DNA of 64,000 nucleotides. Source: Clitoria ternatea. Lineage: Eukaryota; Streptophyta; Magnoliopsida; Fabales; Fabaceae. Numbering within the stretch: position 1 is the first letter of the stretch; each line of letters starts with the position of its first letter. The notes below the pieces were generated by a model that was given only the letters and a program-made list of their open reading frames with translations, did no database searches and was not told where the DNA came from. Positions 21,295-34,195 of this stretch are shown here, in pieces. A program made the position numbers and the translations under genes. The stretch covers positions 162,150,667 through 162,214,666 of the forward strand of contig CM075673.1 of NCBI GenBank assembly GCA_037962975.1, in the 5' to 3' direction.

Positions 21295-21912
21295 AATTGT
21301 AATGGCATCACTAGCGACAGGCATCTTGTCAGATTCTCCATTCAGTTTAGCAATAAGACAGGCGACGAGCTCATCACAAGAACATAGCAATGGAGCCTTG
21401 TGCCATCACTAACTTTTGCATTTCCCTTTCTCTTATTTAATGCTCCTGTGACAATTATAGTGAAGTCACCAATGACAGGTATCTTTTTAAATTCTCTAAT
21501 CGCTTTAGCGACAGAAGTAACGACAAGAACATCATAAGAACACAGCCTCTTCCCATCACTAACTTTTACATTTCCCTCTTTCTTATTTAATATGTCCGCC
21601 AATTGTAGTGATGTCACTAGCGACAAACATCTTTTCAGATTCTCTATTAGCGTTAGCGTATGGACTAATGCTAAGAGCATCATAAGAACACAACGATTGA
21701 GCCTCTTCCCATCGCTAACTTTTGCATTTCCCTCTTTTTTATTTAATTTGTCTACTAATTGTAGTGATGTCACTAGTGACAGACATCTTTTCAAATTCTC
21801 TGTCAGTATTAATGATGGGGCAAGCGACAAGCTCATCACAAGAACACAACGATAAAGCCTTATCCTGTCGCTACATATTGTATTTCACTCTTTCTTACTT
21901 AATATGCTCGCC
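21295..21912. repeat. About four 150-158-bp tandem units in CACTA-like sequence
   Basis: The block beginning AATTGTAGTGATGTCACTAG recurs at 21295, 21453, 21601 and 21757. Each unit also carries TCGCTAACTTTTGCATTTCCC-like and CTCATCACAAGAACACAACG-like parts. Frames inside it are by-products of the repeat. It may be a subterminal array of the surrounding CACTA element. Confidence 0.8.
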
Positions 21913-22394
21913 AAAATCAAGGAAGGGGTTAAACAGGGAGCTCTTTTCACATGCCTAATCCACATTAACGATGATGTTGGTGATGAGAATCGGTAGATTA
22001 GCAATGTCGCTCATGTTCATCACTACGTCATGAATTTTCCCTTTATTTTTTTCCTTGGCCTGTCAAAGCTAGCAACGAGGTTAGCCATGTGTCATGCCAA
22101 ATTGCTTTGCAACAAGCAACATGTCATATTACATGTTTCATTGTGGTCACAGTGTGTGTGACATATTTAAGCCAAATCTTCGACAACAACATTAGAGACA
22201 AATATTGTCTAGTAAATATACAACCAACTGTGGTGACAAGGGTACATATTAATGAGGGCCTACCCCTACAATGCAAACCTATACAGGAGGTGATTTCTAG
22301 TCGTTATTCTATAATAGTCTCTAATGGGGTTATTATTATCATCAAAATGTTTTTGGTGGTTAAGTTCTTATAGTTAAAACAATGTTTTTTAGTG

Positions 22395-24347
22395 GTTCGA
22401 TAATCTCTAAGATCTCAAGTTTGATTTGGCATTTTGGTTTCATTGCGATGATCCCTCTACCTTTCTCAATTTTGATTAGGTTTCGCTCAATCTCATGTTT
22501 CATAAACCAAACCAATAAACCATAAAAATTGCTTATCTTGAATTCAATTTCAGTCACCTCATTCTCTCCCATCGCCATGACACGACCATAATCGGAATCG
22601 CCATGGCTACCATGTATGGTGGTGCCATCATTCTCTACGACCCTACCATCTACGGAAGCTGTACCCGCCTCAAAGCTCCTTCATGGTGGTGCATTAATGT
22701 TACGTGGTGTGTTAATTAAGGAGTTGTTGCAAATGCGAATGATTTATTCTTTATTTGTGCCTTAGGTACTTTAGGAGAGATAGATTTTGAATTGTGATTA
22801 ATGGTAATGTAACTTCAACTTGAATGGATCAACTTGGTTTTCTATTTCTAATTCTCATTATTCATTGTGTTTTTTGTGTAACGTGTGAATAGAAGATGAA
22901 CTTGAGGATTTGTACCTAAATTATACTATTTTCTGTCATTCAAATAGAGGCTTTTTTTTCTTTCCCTGTTTTTTAAAAAAAGGAGGCTTTCTGCATAATT
23001 AAATCCCCATCACTTAAGTTGCCTAATCCTGTGCAAAAGTTGTGTCACATGTTTAATTCTGACTCTAGTTTTTGTTGATAATTAAAGTTTATTAAGAATT
23101 AATAGTATTGTATTTTTTAACACTTGAAATTAAAATCACATGTTAAATTAGAATACTTTTCTTCATTGATTTATCATCCACTTGGTGGTAAATAAAGTGG
23201 TTTATATAAGTAAAGGACTTATAAGTTTTAAAATTTTAGATATTTTTGGACAATTTTTAAATTTAAACTGGCTTGGTTCTCTCCTCCAACCACACTCTTA
23301 ATTATGTTTACCGAAAAAGATCTGATTACACGGTTAAAAGTAAAAATTCATGAAATTGAGCAAGACTTTTTTAATTGATAAATTAAACTAAATTAAATTA
23401 AATTCCTAACCGAATAAATTTTCTTTATCTTATGATAAGTGTCATGATCATCATTGACAAGTCATCATATAAAATAAATTAATAAATATATGTATCATAA
23501 CTAACAAACATAGGTGAAAATATGTGTGGTCATACTAGGTTTTGATTTACAAGTAGAAAAGGAAACATGTTAGGTTGCTTAACAGGGCCCAGGTCAAGTC
23601 AAGTTAATTTCTTAAATGAAATATATTAGGATTTTCTTGAAAATATATTTTGTTAAACAAATTAAATTATAGGTCATTCAAAAAATCTAAGTTTAACAAG
23701 TCAACCTATTTAAAATAATATAAATAATATAACATGTATATATATTTATAACATAAGAAATTCTTACAATGAATTCTTTAGCCCTTCAAAATAGAAATTT
23801 CAAAGAGAATAGTATCAAATGAACGACTTTTTTGAAGGGAAGAAATGAGTAAAATGAAGTATATTTACAATTAATCGAGTCAAATTTATTATTTACTTAA
23901 ATTCCGACATTTCTTAACTATATTTAGTTCTTAATTAGGATTATTTAACTAGAGTTTCTCAAATAAAAGTTTTTAATCTATTAATCAAACAAAGTTAGAA
24001 CATCTTTTAAATAATATACAAGATCAACACTACCATCAAATAGCGTTATCGACTTGACTGTTTGCATAATTGGATTACCAATGTACAATGAGGATGCAAC
24101 CACATTAAGGACATTTTTGCAAAAAATATGTTCTCCTTTGTCCTAGAAAACACACCCTCTTCTTCGGTGATTCTAAGACCTCTTTGTCACGGCAAGAGCA
24201 TTGAGACTCAGGATCGAATTCTTTATAAGGTGATTCATAATAACACATGCCCTGTTTGTTTAGTATGACATCAAACCATATTTACACGAACCCAAAGCTA
24301 GATGAATAGATGCAAATGTGATTTGTACAGTTACTGACATTAAGATA
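22395..24347. other. Gene-free stretch with a possible captured gene scrap
   Basis: Near 22602 a 38-codon frame starts MATMYGGAIILYDPTIYG after an ATG-rich leader. It has low AT content for the region but no recognised domain, and could be a gene fragment. The rest, to the MITE at 24348, is AT-rich and without open frames. Confidence 0.4.
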
Positions 24348-24631
24348 CTACCTCCGGTTCCAAATATAAGCAAATATACCTAACTTCACACATATTAAAA
24401 ATAGTAGTTGGAGGTAGTTATTTGCATTAATGTTACCACATATTTGATTTAATTTTCTAAAATACCCTTAGTATCATTTATTACATAAAGAATTAGTGAC
24501 ATTGGAAATATATATGATGAGGACATATTTGATAAACAAACATTTAATGACATTGGGAAAGTTTAATTATGTTTATATTAAGGGACCAAAAAATTCCACT
24601 AAAATTTGCTTATATTTAGAACCGGAGGTAG
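24348..24631. mobile_element. Stowaway-like MITE (284 bp)
   Basis: The left end CTACCTCCGGTTCCAAATAT is matched by its reverse complement at the right end (about 28 bases, one or two mismatches). TA is duplicated on both sides (24346-24347, 24632-24633). The CTCCGGTTCC-type terminus and TA target identify a Tc1/mariner-type Stowaway MITE. It lies about 300 bases past the cytochrome b5 stop codon. Confidence 0.88.
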
Positions 24632-24942
24632 TATTAGAAAAGAAAAGAAAATTTGGAAGTTTTACCATTAGGATCACAAGTTTAAGCTACAAACAGTTTT
24701 AAAAAGATACTGATCAGTTTATTGAGAATCATCAAAAATTTTAGAAGTTTAAACAGCAGAGATTTGTTCCTTTAGCATATCAATGACAGAAAGTAAATCC
24801 AACACAGAAAATTACACTGAAAGGCGAAACAGGCACAATGTTATATGGCATATCCCAGCAACCCCTCAACAATTGTAGCACAAAAGAACAACACATTATT
24901 GCAAATGCCTATATTCAATGTGCTCTTGCAGTTTAAATGAAA

Positions 24943-27539
24943 TCATGTGGATTTGGTGTAGAAACGAATACCAACTGCCAAACCCAAGATAAACAATGGA
25001 ACTAGAAACTGGAGGACCTTGATGACGAACTCCGGCGTCTTGTCCTGGTTATAGTGATGTTGTTTTGGAGGAGTGTACTTAACCTTACTCGGGATGGTTG
25101 ATGAATCGATGTCTCCAACATAGAATTCGTCCATCATCGCTACGGCGCTGGTGCTGTGACCGATATCATCAAAATCATTAGACGCATCTTTCCCTGCAAA
25201 CATTTACAAAAATCTCACTTTGCTTTGCTGCTACCACGAGGTATGAGGAATGATTAAATGCATTCAGAGACAATGTTTGATACCTGTGGAAGACAACAGG
25301 ACCTCATCTCCACCAGGATGGTCTTCCAAGAACTTTGTCACATTGTAAACCTGTTCAAAAACATATTGGTGAGGTAAGGCAACAGAGGCCATCAACATAA
25401 CATGATTCCAAATTATAGCAGATCAAAGATCAAACACTCACAAGTTTCTTAAGGATTATTTTTCTATGAATAGTTCAAAATTAATAGTTAATTTGTTAGT
25501 TTTTTATTAGCAAATGAAGTTGAACCCACAAACTTCTCTCTCCTTTCTATCTCATTTATCATTAGACCACCTTATCACTCTCAGTTTCTTTAGGATTGTC
25601 CGAGAGTTGATTTTTGGAGGGGAAGGGGAAGGCTAATCAGAAATCCTCTCCCCCTGTGTGTAGGAGTTTGATTCCATCATGTGTATTTTATAAAGTCTTC
25701 TCCATCTTCTCTTCCCCTTCTCTATAAACCCACAAAAATACCCTTAGAGTCTCAATTTTATCCACCAATCTCTCTACCTCACCTCATCAGCTCAAGAGTC
25801 AAGTCTAGCTTTTTAGAGTTTCAATTTCATCTACTAGTCTCTAACTCACCTCAAAAGAAGTCTACAAACGGGACAATGGTATTTTCTTAAACCCCACAGG
25901 CACATGACATGGGTAAGAACTTCCTAGCATAAACTCAACACCAGTTACAAGTATCATCTATGAGAATGAGGAACATATCACTACATTCCAACATCTGATA
26001 TCTGTGTATTGCAATGGAGAAAGACATAAAAAGGATAAATGAGACATGCAGAAAAACAATGCCATGAGTGAGTAAATCCTAGTCACAATTCCAATGCTTT
26101 TTCTTCCTATAAGTCAACTTGACATAAGTGAATTACAAAGAATATAAATAGGGACACATTGGAAGATTTTTTTTTTATTTCAAGAGTTTACAAGTCAACC
26201 ATGAAGGAAAGAAGCACAAACTGAACATATATGTGGTGATTTCATTTTCCATTTTTAAATTTTAATTACGAAAATGTCTTTCATTTTGTTTCATGTTTAC
26301 AAAATTTCCTATGGTTTCTGCTGTTTTCTATACAATTTTTTAAAGCAGAAAACAAAATGGCAATTTTATAACTGATGGTGAATGTAGAAATTGAATTCAA
26401 AAGGATTTTTTAAACCAAATGGACCTTGATGATCCCCAATCTCTAACCAAACGGCCCTTAACTTGGAATATCGCAATGTAATATGAAAGTGCCATTCACA
26501 TATAACATACCAAACCTCTAACCAACCTTTAATGGTCACCACTCACCACTCCATTTGTCAAAGATCCTACCATCCCGATTCAATTTTATTTCAGTAAGAT
26601 GGTAAATACGAAAAACCTTCAACACTCCATAATTAATCATGATCCAGAACATGAAGAGTAGCATGGTATCAATTAGTTTAATTAGGCAGAAGTAACAAAT
26701 CATTTTATAAACCTATTATACTGTGAAATATGCCAACAAACTTACGTTTACAACTCAATACTGTAATTTGACAAACCTATAGCGTTCAAACAATCAACCG
26801 TGTGAATTTGTTCTAGTTAATTCCTTTTCCAACCCCTAAAAAATATAAAATTTGAAAAAAAAAATGCAGTTCTATGAAGACCCTTCTTATGCTCCAATTA
26901 ACATTGCTAGTTCCGAAAAAAAAAAATCACTCCCAATATTTTAGTAATTTTCAAAATAGCAAAAACAAAAAACAGAAAGGAAAAGAGAAACACCCTTTGC
27001 TGATGGATAATGGGATCCCACCCATCACCAAATCAAATGAAAACAAATCCCAAATAATGAATTATGACTCAAACACAAACTACGATATCGAGAATAATCT
27101 TAGATTTCAATTCTCACTGAAAACACTTTTCAAGAAGAGATTAAGCCCCAAGCGAAATTGTCATTGTATGAAAATGGTGTAAATTATTTTATGAAAATCA
27201 AAACAATACACATCTCACCCCTTATATAGATCTAACTAACTTAGTCCTCTAACGTAATCTCAACGAAAGATACAACGAAAAATATGAAAAACACCAAATC
27301 AAAAACAGCATGAATCTGAATTACCAGTCCAACAGAGTCTCCAAGTCCAAACGGTTCAATCCATTCAACTCAAAACACGTGTTTTTTTTTATAAAAAAAA
27401 AAGAAGATAGAGAAAAATGAAAATCCAAAAAGAAAAAAAAGTGCAATACCTTGCCATGAATGACAAGCCAACAATCTTTGGCATGGTTGTGCTGAGAGAC
27501 TTCAGCCAAAGTGAAGAGCTTGGTGCCTTCCCCACCCAT
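24943..27539 (-). CDS. CB5: Cytochrome b5, tail-anchored (three exons)
   Basis: Exons are 27539-27450, 25350-25284 and 25193-24943; introns are GT-AG and the joined frame is 135 codons, the family's usual length. The product is a small haem protein of the endoplasmic reticulum that passes electrons to desaturases, hydroxylases and P450s. Haem ligands are His41 in HPGGDEV and His65 in DIGHS. A single C-terminal membrane helix (about residues 108-129) is preceded by NQDKTPEF and followed by RFYTKST, the tail-anchor layout of microsomal b5. The start MGGEGTKLFTL is the only in-frame Met at the right distance. Intron 1 is about 2.1 kb and holds a MITE-like foldback near 26230-26440. All key residues are intact. 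Confidence 0.95.
26230..26440. mobile_element. Degenerate Tourist-like MITE in cytochrome b5 intron 1
   Basis: It shares AATTTTAATTACGAAAATG-like and CAGAAAACAAAATGGCAATT-like arms with the clearer element at 35590-35836 and with 31016-31212. The arms are inverted to each other. Ends are not sharp. Confidence 0.35.
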
Positions 27540-29580
27540 TTTTCTGTTAGCGGTGACTACAAAGCCAAAAGAGTTGAATGGGAGGATTTGAAATAAGAGG
27601 AAAAACGGTGAGGGTTGGTGAGAATTTCAATACCAAATTTTGGTTGGTTGGTCGATCGATGGTTATGGGTTGGTGGGTGAGGCTAGCAAGGTTTTGTCCT
27701 TACCAACTCCCCACCAACTTTACACACCCTTCATTATTGTTACTCGCTTAAATACAATTTTGAACAAACACGGTTAACGACACATGTAGTAATAATGGGT
27801 CATAATTTGTAAATATTTAATATTAAATATATTTAATATAATATTTTTTAAAATTTTTATATTATTTATTACTTTTAAACTAAAATATCTCTGTGAGGAA
27901 TTCTTATTGGAGTTTAAAATAATAATAAATAAATTATATTGTTTAAAATATTTATTTTTTTAAATATTATTGGATAACACAAAGATTAATTTCCCTTTTA
28001 TTGACTTTACATTTTCATATCATTAAGTTAATGATTTTAATACCTGTGGTTAAGTAAACTAACCAACTTTCTTAATACTTATAAATTACGTAAAAGGACG
28101 GATGTGGTATATTTCCATAAATATATTTAAAAATGTTAAATATTATATATATTATTAATATATTTATTATATTTAATAAATATAAAATATTTAATATTTT
28201 TAAAATATTTTAAACATGTCATTGAATGAATAATATATGATATTTAATATATTATAAAATATCTTACGTATGTTATTCTATATTAATAATATATAATCCC
28301 TACATTTCTTTATATAAAAAACATATCACCAAAATAAAATATAAGAGAAGCGTTAGAAACAATCATATTAATTAATAATATTATCAATTCATTGTTTTTT
28401 TTCTAAAATTATCCATGACATTAAGTAAATAAAATAATTAAATAAGAATAAGTGGGTGTATCACTAACCTAAGTCTTACTATAAGTGAAAGGTATACAAG
28501 ACATTTAACAATTAATATATTTGAAAAGTTTCTTATCTTTTTTATATTTAGAAACAAAGAAAAAAAACTTTTTGTTTCTTAAACGAATAGGAGGGAGTAT
28601 AATATTTTAATGTTTTTAAATATAGTTACAGGAAATGTATTAAAATATTAATTAATAATATATAATATTGAATTTAAATATATTTATAAGAAATATATAT
28701 TAAATGTATGATAAAATATCTTAAGCATATCAATAATATATATAATATTTAATATTTTTAAATATATTTATGAGAAGTATATTTTAAATTATATAATTAT
28801 ATTTTAATATAAAATATATTTAATATTAAACATTTAATAATATATTAAATATCTATAAATATACTTAATTTTATAACATATAATTACTATTTATTAAATT
28901 AATTAAGGCTTATCTAACTTGTAAAGTTCAGCATAATAAAAAAAATATAAGAGTCTGATTGGTGTGTGAAATTGAAGTTTAAAATTATAATTTTAACTCT
29001 AATTAAAATTAGATATAAAATTATTAATTTTATGTTTCAATAGTATAAAATTAAAATATAAAATTACAATTCTAGATAAAATGAGAAGGCTGTTAGTTGG
29101 TCAAAGTGTTTTTATTACAAATTATATTGAAAATCATCAAAATGACTACATCTATCTTAATTTTAAATGAAACCTTTTTATCATTTATCTTTACCTAATA
29201 ATTGCATAGATTAAATAAATATAATTAATTAATATAATTAAACTAATAATAGTATAATACTGTATCAGTTTCCTTTTATATTTAATAACTTATAACTTAT
29301 TCTTCATTTAATAAATAATTAAATGGAAGCTTTATATTAAAATTTTGTTTAAATTTATTGTTATTGTTCTTTCTAACATTAGAAATTTATACACTACAAT
29401 ATTTTTAAAATTAGACGAGTCATTTGAACTAGTAAAAATAATGGTTCAAATAAACTAGAGTCAATCATGCATCAAATCGTATGAAACCAGCTATAATAAA
29501 GAATTGACTTAGACTGGTTACCTATTTAATTCACAGTTTAACCTAATTTTCACAACAATAATTGATACTGTTTCTATTAG
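27540..29580. other. Cytochrome b5 upstream region and AT-rich desert
   Basis: The promoter of cytochrome b5 should lie in the first few hundred bases. From about 27800 to 29500 the DNA is a mass of 'TTTAATATATTT' variants with no open frame. A GAATAGGAGGGAGTA at 28588-28602 looks like the 3' end of a Stowaway MITE, whose decayed partner end may be near 28296. Confidence 0.5.
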
Positions 29581-31010
29581 AATGATATTGGCTACGCCTT
29601 TTGGTGGCGCTATATGTATATTAAAGCCTGATGTGTTGGTTGTGTATTGTTGACGGTTCTTTATTAATGATATGTATTATTGATGGTGTGAATGCCACTA
29701 ACTGTATGGTTGATATACATTGTTGTAAATAACCCATGTGGTATTATGAATTTGTTGAATAATTATGCTATTTGTGGTATTGATGGCTCCATGAACTGGT
29801 TTCAGAGTCTCTAAGGTGATGGTTGTTGAGTTTATGAGTATTAAGGTTAGTAGAGTTAGGCTATGATATTTGTATTATGAAGATGCACTCTGATTCGCAC
29901 ACATACATATCTCATTGACTCATGACATCATATGCATTAGTTACTATAGTGCTTTGATTCGCTCAACACTCAGATTTGTTGTATGGGTCCGTCGATTATA
30001 GCACTTAGATTTGTTGTGTAGTTCCCAAGGTACCACCATTGATAGCACTTAAATTTATTATGTGGTTACCAGGATATCCACCAAGTTATAGCACTCGGAT
30101 TTGCTATGTGGATTATCCATTTTGACACTCAGATTTGTCGTATGATTAAGTCGAATCCGCATTGCATGCTTTTATGCATTTGGAAAGATATGATTTTGAA
30201 AGTCCATGGCATTCGATCATTTGCATCGAGAGAATAATGATATATATATATATATAGGTACGGGAAGAATTGGAGGTATTTGGTGATGTTTGGAATTGAA
30301 TTTATGTTTGATATGTATTTGGTATGTTTGAAATTGAATTAATGATTGATATGTACTTGGTGATATTTGAAATTGAAGTTATGATTGAGATATGGTTTGT
30401 TGGATTATGTGTCATTGTGTTGTGGTTTTAACATTTTAAATTATATAATCCAATAGGTACTTTATCTATGAATTGTTATTTACTACTTTGGGTGGTACCC
30501 ACCTCTTAACTTTTAATTCATTGAGTTTTCAGGGTGATAATGCCCAATGCAATGTCAAGGATGAATTATGTATTTAACTATTTTGATGTGCTATTTAAGG
30601 TGTGTGTGTTTAGTGGATAGGTAGCTAACACCTCATTGGAGGTTTACACTATGTTTTGGAATGGTATTGTGTTGGGGATTAAATCCTCCGTATGTCCAAG
30701 GATTGTTTGGTTTGGAATTGTTTGCATTGAAGTGATTGTGTTATGTAAGTGACGCTCCGAGGTTGGTATTCCTTGATTCTCGACTCATATCTTTGTATAT
30801 GGGATGGGAAGGATACCATGTTAAGGACCTATGGTTCAAATAGGTCCATTCTTAAGCTTGCTAGGACTTGCAAATTATGTTTCCACTATGCATTGTTAAG
30901 TCGCATGTTGCTTAGGTTCTTGGAGTTAGTTTGTCAGGGTTGTTTTGTTCAACGCAAAAAATTTACCCTAATTTTTAGTAAACCCCAAGGATTAATTCTA
31001 GGGATTTAGG
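29581..31010. repeat. Degraded LTR-like sequence
   Basis: Less AT-rich than its flanks. It contains ACTTTGGGTGGTACCCACC and, near 30530, TTTTCAGGGTGATAATGCC, similar in type to the R/U5 part of the Tekay-like LTR ('ACTCACCCTTG ... CAGTGACAGG'). It also has short dispersed minisatellite units (29966-30142). No coding domain and no clear ends were found. Confidence 0.35.
29966..30142. repeat. Minisatellite with 34-46-bp units
   Basis: GCACTYAGATTTGTTGTGTG-like blocks recur at about 29971, 30006, 30050, 30096 and 30130, with variable spacers. Confidence 0.6.
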
Positions 31011-31015
31011 CGATG

Positions 31016-31212
31016 GGACATTGAACCTTTTTTCTATTTCTTGTTTTTAGTTTTAATTACAAAATTGTCATCATGTTTCTTGTTTTAAAAAATTATGCTA
31101 AAAAAGGTGAAAACAAGAAATAGAAAAAAAAAGTTATTTCCAAGATTTCCTACACAAAATTTTAAAAGACAAAATATGTTTTGTAATTAAAACAGGAAAT
31201 GAAAATGTAAAC
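31016..31212. mobile_element. Degenerate Tourist-like MITE
   Basis: Foldback arms TTTTAGTTTTAATTACAAAA and the inverted TTTTGTAATTAAAAC about 130 bases apart; same family as 35590-35836. The terminal GGGCCTGTTTGGATTG-type ends are worn away. Confidence 0.4.
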
Positions 31213-31388
31213 TTAACATATCTTTAGAATTGGCATGCAGTAATCAAAATTTGTCAACTCATATATTTAGCAACAAAAATAATTATTTGGTGACCCAAGC
31301 CAAAGAATCAATCTCTAAAATCTTTTCCCTTATTCTACCTATATACCATAGTTGTGAAAACATATCCGGAATAGTAGAAAAAACCAGG

Positions 31389-31790
31389 GTTTTAAAACTG
31401 GACAGAACTAGTTGAAAACCAGTACTGAAACCATGATTGAACCGGTTAGATTTTAAAAAAATTCTCATTATTTGTTATTTTTTAAAAAGAATCTACTTTA
31501 AAATATTTTAAATAAATAATAGACTTATATAATATTTACATATTATTTTTTATTATAATTTTATATCTTATAAAACATGTAATATAATTTATAGTTAACT
31601 TCATTTTTATATAATTTGTTATTAACATTATAATTATGGTATATTATATTAAAAATATATATTTTATTATTACTAGTTCAACCATGACCACAATTGAACC
31701 AATAAACTATAAATCATGTCTTTACCGGATTATTTACCAGTTTAATTACAGGTCCAATCTTTATAGCAGTGCTAATATAGTATCCTTTAT
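31389..31790. mobile_element. MITE-like element with ACCGGTT motifs
   Basis: Starts GGGTTTTAAAACTGGACAG, with AACCGGTTAGA and ACCGGATTATTTACCAGTTT inside and AT-rich core. This layout is that of a common legume MITE class whose ends pair 'AAACCGG' with 'CCGGTTT'. A fragment of the same kind lies at 6632-6775. Superfamily is not determined. Confidence 0.45.
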
Positions 31791-32001
31791 GCCATTCAAA
31801 TGGAACAACTTACACATCATTCTGAGCCTGATGGTGGCTCCATTAGGGGCACCCAGAATCCATTGTCCTTGATGCTAAAAAATCAACGCTGTATGTGCAA
31901 AAACAATCTACTCCATTGATCTTCTTTCGTGAATCATGCTACGTTCGGAACGTGTTTCCAAACAGGCTCTTAATGTTCTAAACAGCCAAGAGTAGAAAAA
32001 C

Positions 32002-34116
32002 CTAAAAAATTTCCAGTGTATGTACTGTAGAATCATAATCTTCTTCTCTCATTTTTGCATCTAATTTTCTAAGCATTTCATAAATCTGATCAGATTCAAC
32101 ATGTAACCTATCTCCAGCCACAAAACTGTAAACCTCATTCTTTAACTCAACCATACTTTGACCTACAAACTTCTTCAACCTATTCTCCTTTATCAATGTC
32201 CTGAGTTTCGCAGCATCATTCCAATTATTGTCCACACAATAAATATTTGATAAGAGTATATAATACCCTGCATGATTAGGGTCTAATGGGAAAAGTTTCT
32301 TAGCTGCAATCTCCCCTATCTTCACATTTTGATGTATGCGACATGCCCCAAGTAAGGCTCCCCATACATGGGAACCAGGTTGCATGGGCATGTCATTAAT
32401 TATGTCCAATGCACTATCCAACTCTCCCATTCTACCAAGAAGATCAACCATTATCCCATAATGCTCTGAGTTGGGCATCAATTGGTACTCATTCACCATA
32501 ATATCAAACATCCTTATTCCTTCTTTAATCAAACCTGCATGACTACAAGCAGATAGAATTGAAATGAAGGTTACCATGTTAGGCTTAACAGCTGAATGAT
32601 TAGCCATCTCATAAAATAATTTCAAAGCCTCTTCTCCTTGCCCATGGAATCCATAAGCTGCGATTATGGAGCTCCAGGTAACAACATCTTTGTGAAGCAT
32701 TGCTTTGAAAACCTTGTTAGCATTATCCATGCTACTACATTTTGCATACAACTCTATGAGCGATGCTCCGATGAATTCATTGTTGTCAAACCCACTTTTA
32801 GTTACAAAAGTATGAAGACATACAGCCTGTTGAAGAATTCCCAATTCTGAACTAGCAGCAAGAATCTTCACTACAGCAACTGCATCGGGACGAGTTCCAT
32901 CAGATAACATGTTGCAGAAAACCCCCATGGACTTGTGTGCCATTCCAATTTCGGCGTAGCCACCAAGCAAAACAGCCCAAGCAACTACATCCTTCTTGGG
33001 CATTCTGTTGAAAATGTCAAGTGCTTTTCCAGGCAAAAAGCACTTCATGTACATGTCCATCAGAGCTGTAGAGACAGCGATATCCAATTCAAAACCATAA
33101 TTGACTGCTAATTTATGAATCTTCATACCTTCTTCCAGATTTGAACACGAAGCACATGCTCGCAGTGCACTAACCACAGTGACCCGGTTTGGTTGAATTC
33201 TCTTATATATCATTTCGTTGAAAACAGATAATGCACTGGTTTCAGCTCCATTATCAGCATAACAAGCAACCATTGAAGTCCAAGATACAATATCCTTATC
33301 AGGCATTTCCCTGAATAAATTAGCTGCACTCTTGATGGAACCAGTTTTTCCATATAAATTTAGCAATGCATTGGACAAACATAACTTGGTGTCAAAACCC
33401 CTTCTTTTAACAAATCCGTGTACACTTCTTCCAAGCTTAAAAGCTGATAACTGAGCACAAGCAGAAGCAGCACTAACAAGTGTCACAGGATCAGGATTGA
33501 CTTGCTCCGAGACAACCATTCGGGAGAAAAATGTGAGTGCAAGTTCGGGGCTTCCACTCTGCTCATAACCGGTAATTATTGAAGTCCATAAAACCACATC
33601 TGGTTTTGGATACTCCATAAACACTTTCAAAGCATCCGTCATTTGTCCACATTTTGAATACAATTCAACCAAGGCAGACCCCACAAACAAGTCACCATCA
33701 ATCTTCTCCTTCATGAGAAACCCATGAATCATTTTACCTACCTCAAGCTTCTGAAAACCTGTACAAGCTTTCAAAGCAATAGATACCGTGTAATTGTCAG
33801 GTCTTTCCCCAGTTGATACAGCATCTGCATTCATTCGACGGAATAGACATAGTGTCTCTACCCATTCTCCTTCTGAACAACAGCTCCTAAGCAAACCATT
33901 CCATAGATAGACAGTTTTACATGGTGTTTCTTCAAATAGCTTATGCGCCTGACAAATTGATACATATCTAGCATACAAGACATTAAGCTTTGTCACAATG
34001 AAACTATCATAGGCAAGGCCCACTTTCAAACACTGTGAATGCAACACTGCAACTGATATCTTACTGCAGCATGTTTCCAATAATTTAACTAAAAGATCCC
34101 TCCTTTTCATGTACAA
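32002..34116 (-). CDS. PLS-class pentatricopeptide repeat protein, E+ type, intronless
   Basis: A single 704-codon frame. Residues about 45-590 are tandem PPR motifs of the P-L-S pattern, with typical phrases such as SALVELYSKCGQM, VVLWTSIITGYEQSG and PNMVTFISILSACSHAG. The C-terminal E domain (VWGALLGACRIHQNV, YYILLSNIYC) is followed by an E+ segment (YSFVAGDRLHVESDQIYEML) and then a short tail; the DYW deaminase domain is absent. Family members bind organelle RNA in a sequence-specific way and mostly direct C-to-U editing, with an E+ protein needing a deaminase partner supplied in trans. The N-terminus (MYMKRRDLLVKLLE) is basic and could be a targeting peptide, but mitochondrion versus plastid cannot be decided. 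The frame shows no damage. Confidence 0.95.
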   Translation of the reverse strand: MYMKRRDLLVKLLETCCSKISVAVLHSQCLKVGLAYDSFIVTKLNVLYARYVSICQAHKLFEETPCKTVYLWNGLLRSCCSEGEWVETLCLFRRMNADAVSTGERPDNYTVSIALKACTGFQKLEVGKMIHGFLMKEKIDGDLFVGSALVELYSKCGQMTDALKVFMEYPKPDVVLWTSIITGYEQSGSPELALTFFSRMVVSEQVNPDPVTLVSAASACAQLSAFKLGRSVHGFVKRRGFDTKLCLSNALLNLYGKTGSIKSAANLFREMPDKDIVSWTSMVACYADNGAETSALSVFNEMIYKRIQPNRVTVVSALRACASCSNLEEGMKIHKLAVNYGFELDIAVSTALMDMYMKCFLPGKALDIFNRMPKKDVVAWAVLLGGYAEIGMAHKSMGVFCNMLSDGTRPDAVAVVKILAASSELGILQQAVCLHTFVTKSGFDNNEFIGASLIELYAKCSSMDNANKVFKAMLHKDVVTWSSIIAAYGFHGQGEEALKLFYEMANHSAVKPNMVTFISILSACSHAGLIKEGIRMFDIMVNEYQLMPNSEHYGIMVDLLGRMGELDSALDIINDMPMQPGSHVWGALLGACRIHQNVKIGEIAAKKLFPLDPNHAGYYILLSNIYCVDNNWNDAAKLRTLIKENRLKKFVGQSMVELKNEVYSFVAGDRLHVESDQIYEMLRKLDAKMREEDYDSTVHTLEIF

Positions 34117-34195
34117 TGATTAATGACTTTCACAACTTTTTAAAGTCCGTTCTAGTTGTCAAATTACAGAAATTTATAATCACATCCCTCAAATC

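Larger units (their letters stand above)
8400..22394 (+). mobile_element. Probable decayed CACTA (En/Spm) transposon, split by a chromovirus
   Basis: CACTATTGG at 8400 and CACTACATTGG near 8654 resemble CACTA 5' termini, and TTTTTTAGTG at 22385-22394 could be the opposite end. Between them lie a transposase C-terminal remnant (8803-9217), short 'agagac/gcgac' motifs of the kind found in subterminal regions, and a 155-bp array. The Ty3 element 9997-21008 interrupts it. I could not find matching 3-bp target duplications, so the outer limits are tentative. Confidence 0.4.

Noticed and set aside
8400..22394. CACTA ends with a 3-bp target duplication
   Set aside because: I looked for matching triplets beside the candidate ends and found none, so the exact boundaries are not claimed.
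25681..25890. Frame inside cytochrome b5 intron 1
   Set aside because: It lies wholly in a spliced intron and has no domain.
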